Below are positions 60,753 to 64,000 of a DNA stretch of 64,000 bases, in pieces (the stretch's first letter is position 1; every line of letters starts with the position of its first letter). This DNA comes from Paludibacteraceae bacterium (GTDB taxonomy: Bacteria > Bacteroidota > Bacteroidia > Bacteroidales > Paludibacteraceae), in NCBI GenBank assembly GCA_017546705.1, contig JAFYSB010000001.1, positions 1-64,000 of the forward strand. Direction: 5' to 3'. Under the pieces are notes generated by a model, which did no database searches, had not been told where the DNA came from, and was given only the letters and a program-made list of their open reading frames with translations. The position numbers and the translations under genes are program-made.

Positions 60753-62519
60753 TTAGAATGTCAATCCGTCGTTCCAACCGGGGTTTTGTGTCACAGCGCC
60801 ATTGGTCAATACACGTTCGTTGGTTGGTACTGGGTTCAGGTAATCTTTTTTCTCGTCGAAGAGGAATGTCAGTGAACTAAATGCCCACATATTACCAGAT
60901 GTACCGTCACTCAATATGAGATCGCTACCCAGATAGAGTTTTGATACGCCAATACCGCCACCGCCTGTTTGACCCTCTTCCATAATAACGATATTTGCTT
61001 TTCCATCACCCGTTAAATCATATTTCCCTGGAGCAGAGAAATAAATACCCAGATATGGTTGGATGAACGCTTGACCTTCGCGCCAACGCATGATGTCCCA
61101 ATAGTGGAGTCCCTCAAGTGGTGTCTCAATGAGACGCTCGCGACGGATTTCCATGATAACGCCCTTATTAACTGATTGGGTCACATTAGGATAGAGTGAC
61201 TCCATATAAGCACATGGTTTAGCATTGGCATCAGCCATATTGAGATTAGGCATGCCAACGCGCTTGCGAAGTAGGTTGATGGAGATATCTAGATCACCTT
61301 GGGTGAGTGTTCCCAATTCAGCTTTAGCTTCTGCATAGTTGAGCAACACCTCTGCGTAACGGAATATAGGTAAGCAAACCAAGGATGCGTCCCAAGTGTT
61401 ATATTTGGACTCCATTACATACTTGATATACTTGTAGCCTGTAGATGTTTGCTTGAGATCTACCGGGGTGGTCTTAGTAGCACCATATTGGATGTAGCCT
61501 GGAGTATGGATGGTTTGTGCCATACGGGGATCACGATCTTTGCACTCCTCTACATAACCCATAGTAGCATAGCCATCTTTCTCTGTAAAGCGGCTGCCAT
61601 CTTTCATAAGATACATGTTGACAAAACGCTTGGTGAAACCTGTAGTACGTGCTACCGACCAGGCATTAGCATTGTTCTTGATGTTAAGATCTGCACTATA
61701 GCAGCGAGACCAAATATATTCATCTGGATTTGCATTAAGTGATGCAAAGAGTGCACGATAAGGTTCGCTGTCACTTGCCTCATCGGTGTGCAGTGCATAG
61801 CCACTCTCATTCATCAGTATCTCAGATGCTTCAACTGCTTGCTCTAGAAGGTTTTCCCATGGAAGGTTATATGGGTTGAAGGTCAAACCTGCATGATACT
61901 TGCGGAATGTTCCTTCGAACAAACATACACGAGATTTGAGTGCAAGTGCAGTCCACTTGTTTACTTCGTATGGAGTGCGTGTTTCAAAGAGATTCTCAAT
62001 GGCAAAATCCAAATCTGCAATGATGCTATCTATCACCAACTGGCGACTATCGCGTGGTTTAGTAAGTAGTGCTTTGTCATCAGAATTCAGCACTTCGCTA
62101 TACCATGGTACATCGCCATAGTTGCGTACTTTATCAAAGTAGAAATATGCACGGAAGAAGTGCGCTACACCATCATAATGTGCACGAGCATCTGCATCCT
62201 CACAGTTCGCAGAGTGAGCCAAGTAGAAGTTGATCTTGCGTAATACCTCCCAATTCCATTTGCTATCTGTCTCAGGAATGAGACGAGTACCCTGTACTTG
62301 ACGACTAGGAACGGGTGCTACAAAATGATCTCCCTCCTCTTCATAGAGGTCTGCGCCTGTAGGCATCAACTTGTAAAAATAGTTGGTGTATAACTTCAAC
62401 TCTTGTGCAGAAGAGAAGTAAGTCTCAGGAGACAGCTTGTCTTCTGGATACTTATCCATACTACATGCTGAGAGCAGAAGCACTGAAGTTAAAACGATAA
62501 AAAATGATATTTTTTTCAT
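60753..62519 (-). CDS. susD: SusD/RagB-family surface nutrient-binding lipoprotein
   Basis: A 588-residue outer-membrane lipoprotein that captures substrate and closes over its SusC partner. The lipobox is VLLLSACSMDKYPED (Cys about 19). The TPR-like SusD scaffold is seen in FRAYFYFDKVRNYGDVPWYSE (about 119-139), ALKSRVCLFEGTFRKY and FRYAEVLLNYAEAKAELG (about 386-403), and EIRRERLIETPLEGLHYWDIMRW near the C-terminus, all hallmarks. The ligand is not predictable from sequence. It is 18 nt after susC; the rest of the locus follows a hairpin-bearing gap. Confidence 0.96.
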   Translation of the reverse strand: MKKISFFIVLTSVLLLSACSMDKYPEDKLSPETYFSSAQELKLYTNYFYKLMPTGADLYEEEGDHFVAPVPSRQVQGTRLIPETDSKWNWEVLRKINFYLAHSANCEDADARAHYDGVAHFFRAYFYFDKVRNYGDVPWYSEVLNSDDKALLTKPRDSRQLVIDSIIADLDFAIENLFETRTPYEVNKWTALALKSRVCLFEGTFRKYHAGLTFNPYNLPWENLLEQAVEASEILMNESGYALHTDEASDSEPYRALFASLNANPDEYIWSRCYSADLNIKNNANAWSVARTTGFTKRFVNMYLMKDGSRFTEKDGYATMGYVEECKDRDPRMAQTIHTPGYIQYGATKTTPVDLKQTSTGYKYIKYVMESKYNTWDASLVCLPIFRYAEVLLNYAEAKAELGTLTQGDLDISINLLRKRVGMPNLNMADANAKPCAYMESLYPNVTQSVNKGVIMEIRRERLIETPLEGLHYWDIMRWREGQAFIQPYLGIYFSAPGKYDLTGDGKANIVIMEEGQTGGGGIGVSKLYLGSDLILSDGTSGNMWAFSSLTFLFDEKKDYLNPVPTNERVLTNGAVTQNPGWNDGLTF

Positions 62520-62537
62520 ATTATATTCCTCCTGTTA

Positions 62538-64000
62538 TTAGAATGTAGCTGTTAAACCAAATGTGAATGACTTAGAGAATCCATATGTGATAGCTTGGGT
62601 TAGTGCTGCTGCGGATTCTGGATCAATAGTTTTGCAATACTTTTTCATTGGTGACGTGTACCAGAGGTTTTCGCCTGAGAAGTAGATGCGGAACTCTGAG
62701 AACACTTTCTTCCAGCAAGGAAGTGTGTATCCTACAGTGAGGTTTTTAAAGCGTAAGTAACCAATATTTTGCAGGTAGCGGTCATTAGGTTGACCGAGCG
62801 AGTTTTGTGTGCCCAAAGCCTCGTAAGCACGGTAACGTGGGAAGTATGCATCAGGATTGTTTTCATTCCAAACTAGATCCATAAAACCTTCTGGGATAAG
62901 ACCTTGGTATGGACGAGAATATGGTCCCCAGAAGGTAGTAGCCTCGTTGGTAGGATACCAATCGCGACGACCTACACCCTGCCAGAACATAGAAACATCA
63001 AAGCCGAAATAGTCAAATCCGAGACGGAAATTGTAGCTATAACGAGGTAAACTATTACCAATAATCACGCGATCACCGTAGTCGTCAGCAGTAGCAGCAC
63101 CATTATCAATCACACCGTCGCCATCTAGGTCTAAATAGATAAGGTCGCCCGCGCGTGCGCCTGTCTTGCCATCTACAGTAACAAGGTTGATGTCACCATA
63201 TACGAGCGATTGATCTACTTCGTATGCTGCGGCTGCTTCATCTGAAGCAAAAAGACCACCTGTCTTGAAACCCCAGATCTCTCCGAGTCTCATGCCTTCA
63301 TAATAACCTGCCTCAATTACTTTAGTAGGGTTATCAAATCGTGTGATAGTGGATTGATAGTCACCTAATCCTGCACTTACTTCGTACTCAAAGTCATGAC
63401 CACCTAATTTCTTGTTATCTCGCCATGATAGTGCAATTTCCCAACCAATAGTTTGCATGTCGGCTGCGTTGATCTTAGGAGCACTTGCACCATATACAGA
63501 TGGTAAACCTTTACCTGCTACCAACATGTCAGTCGTATTCCGTATGTAGAAGTCACCCGTAAAGTTGAGACGATTGCGGAAGAAACCCCAATCTACACCC
63601 ACATCGTAGGTAGTCATCTTCTCCCATGTTAAGTTGCCTGAGTTAGGCGCACTTTCTGTAGCATATTGCAAGGCAGTTGCACCATCCAAGGTGATTTTTT
63701 GATCAAAAATATTATCTGTACTGATTGTTTGGTATGCGTCGTAGTAGCCTACCAATTGGTTTCCTAACTGACCAGCAGAGAAACGCAATTTATTGTTACT
63801 CCACACATGTGAAATACTCTCCCAAAATGGCTCTTCACTCATACGCCATCCTATACTACCTGCTGGGAACACGCCCCATCGATGACCTTTCGCAAAGCGT
63901 GAACTACCATCAGCACGAACGGACGCTTCAAACAAGTATTTGCCAGCATAATCATAGTTTACACGGGCAAATACACCATTAGTGACTGCCTCTTGCACTT
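62538..64000 (-). CDS. susC: SusC/RagA-family TonB-dependent outer-membrane transporter (partial)
   Basis: C-terminal part (at least 487 codons) of a SusC-like importer; the N-terminal carboxypeptidase-like, plug and TonB-box regions lie beyond the window edge. Visible barrel strands include VNYDYAGKYLFEASVRADGSSRFAKGHRWGVFPAGSIGWRMSEEPF, a conserved segment of the SusC barrel, GDLIYLDLDGDGVIDN, RYSYNFRLGFDYFGFDVSMFWQGVG and YLRFKNLTVGYTLP. It should transport the polymer fragment bound by SusD, using TonB energy. The gene leads the minus-strand locus ending at 49238, whose promoter must lie outside the window. Confidence 0.95.
   Translation of the reverse strand, partial: VQEAVTNGVFARVNYDYAGKYLFEASVRADGSSRFAKGHRWGVFPAGSIGWRMSEEPFWESISHVWSNNKLRFSAGQLGNQLVGYYDAYQTISTDNIFDQKITLDGATALQYATESAPNSGNLTWEKMTTYDVGVDWGFFRNRLNFTGDFYIRNTTDMLVAGKGLPSVYGASAPKINAADMQTIGWEIALSWRDNKKLGGHDFEYEVSAGLGDYQSTITRFDNPTKVIEAGYYEGMRLGEIWGFKTGGLFASDEAAAAYEVDQSLVYGDINLVTVDGKTGARAGDLIYLDLDGDGVIDNGAATADDYGDRVIIGNSLPRYSYNFRLGFDYFGFDVSMFWQGVGRRDWYPTNEATTFWGPYSRPYQGLIPEGFMDLVWNENNPDAYFPRYRAYEALGTQNSLGQPNDRYLQNIGYLRFKNLTVGYTLPCWKKVFSEFRIYFSGENLWYTSPMKKYCKTIDPESAAALTQAITYGFSKSFTFGLTATF

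Noticed and set aside
49238..64000. Recently transferred mobile island carrying the utilisation locus
   Set aside because: No integrase, transposase, attachment repeat or abrupt composition change was visible; the right edge is outside the window, so transfer is untested.

Overview
This window is chromosomal DNA from a member of the Bacteroidota, most likely order Bacteroidales. The evidence is the recurring promoter form TTTG/TTG-N19-20-TAnnTTTG upstream of at least eleven transcription units, a SusC/SusD pair, gliding/type IX secretion (T9SS) proteins (GldB-like, GldH, SprE/PorW), proteins with T9SS C-terminal sorting domains, and Bacteroidota-specific families (DUF4271, DUF5606, DUF3316-like). 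Genus cannot be fixed from the sequence alone. I see no phage, insertion sequence, integrase or CRISPR array.

Layout. 185-676: a GtrA-like membrane protein. 904-9404 (+): an apparent operon of gyrB, a LOG-family gene, a degenerate GH16-like gene, kdsA, kdsD, DAHP synthase and an OPT transporter, closed by a strong terminator. 9533-13488 (-): tsaE, a DUF3316-like barrel protein, an S41 peptidase, a LolD-like ATPase and gldB. 13543-19748 (-): pta, ackA, a GH13 enzyme, a UbiA prenyltransferase, maf and a GNAT acetyltransferase. 19931-26089 (+): an OmpA-LysM protein, a CAT-anticodon tRNA, a large T9SS-secreted beta-propeller protein and a small anchored partner. 26212-32821 (+): holB, ricT, gldH, trmB, mrp, a MATE exporter and tsaB, tightly packed and often overlapping. 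33042-40871: sprE/porW, smpB (-), DUF5606, a Nif3-like gene, a zinc-ribbon protein, parE and a small membrane protein. 40808-45592 (-): a LOG paralogue, DUF4271, hemD, rnpA, yidD, trmD, an alkaline phosphatase remnant and a CPBP protease. 45724-48095 (+): an acyltransferase-fold protein, a Fur-family regulator, a zinc peptidase and tRNA-Arg(CCG). 48198-48644 (-): hsp20.

49238-64000 (-) is the most distinctive region: a ten-gene utilisation locus read from susC (cut by the window edge) through susD, a T9SS beta-helix protein, a T9SS phosphodiesterase-beta-helix fusion, a GH65 enzyme of the kojibiose-hydrolase type, a Gfo/Idh/MocA oxidoreductase, a glycerophosphodiesterase, an organophosphate:phosphate antiporter, an alpha/beta esterase and a HAD phosphatase. 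Together these fit capture and breakdown of a glucosylated glycerol-phosphate polymer; teichoic acid is my leading inference. That would be a T9SS-assisted phosphoglycan locus rather than an ordinary polysaccharide locus.

Two repeat families stand out. (1) Three intergenic arrays (21601-21644, 32855-32898, 49129-49183) are built of exact 11-bp units. Unit sequence differs between arrays, but an AC dinucleotide sits at the same place in every unit. (2) Heptamer arrays with sense-strand consensus GNTTARA (about 2900, 15813, 41171, 41464, 42987) lie at gene junctions and twice inside the CPBP protease gene, always in the same orientation relative to the gene.
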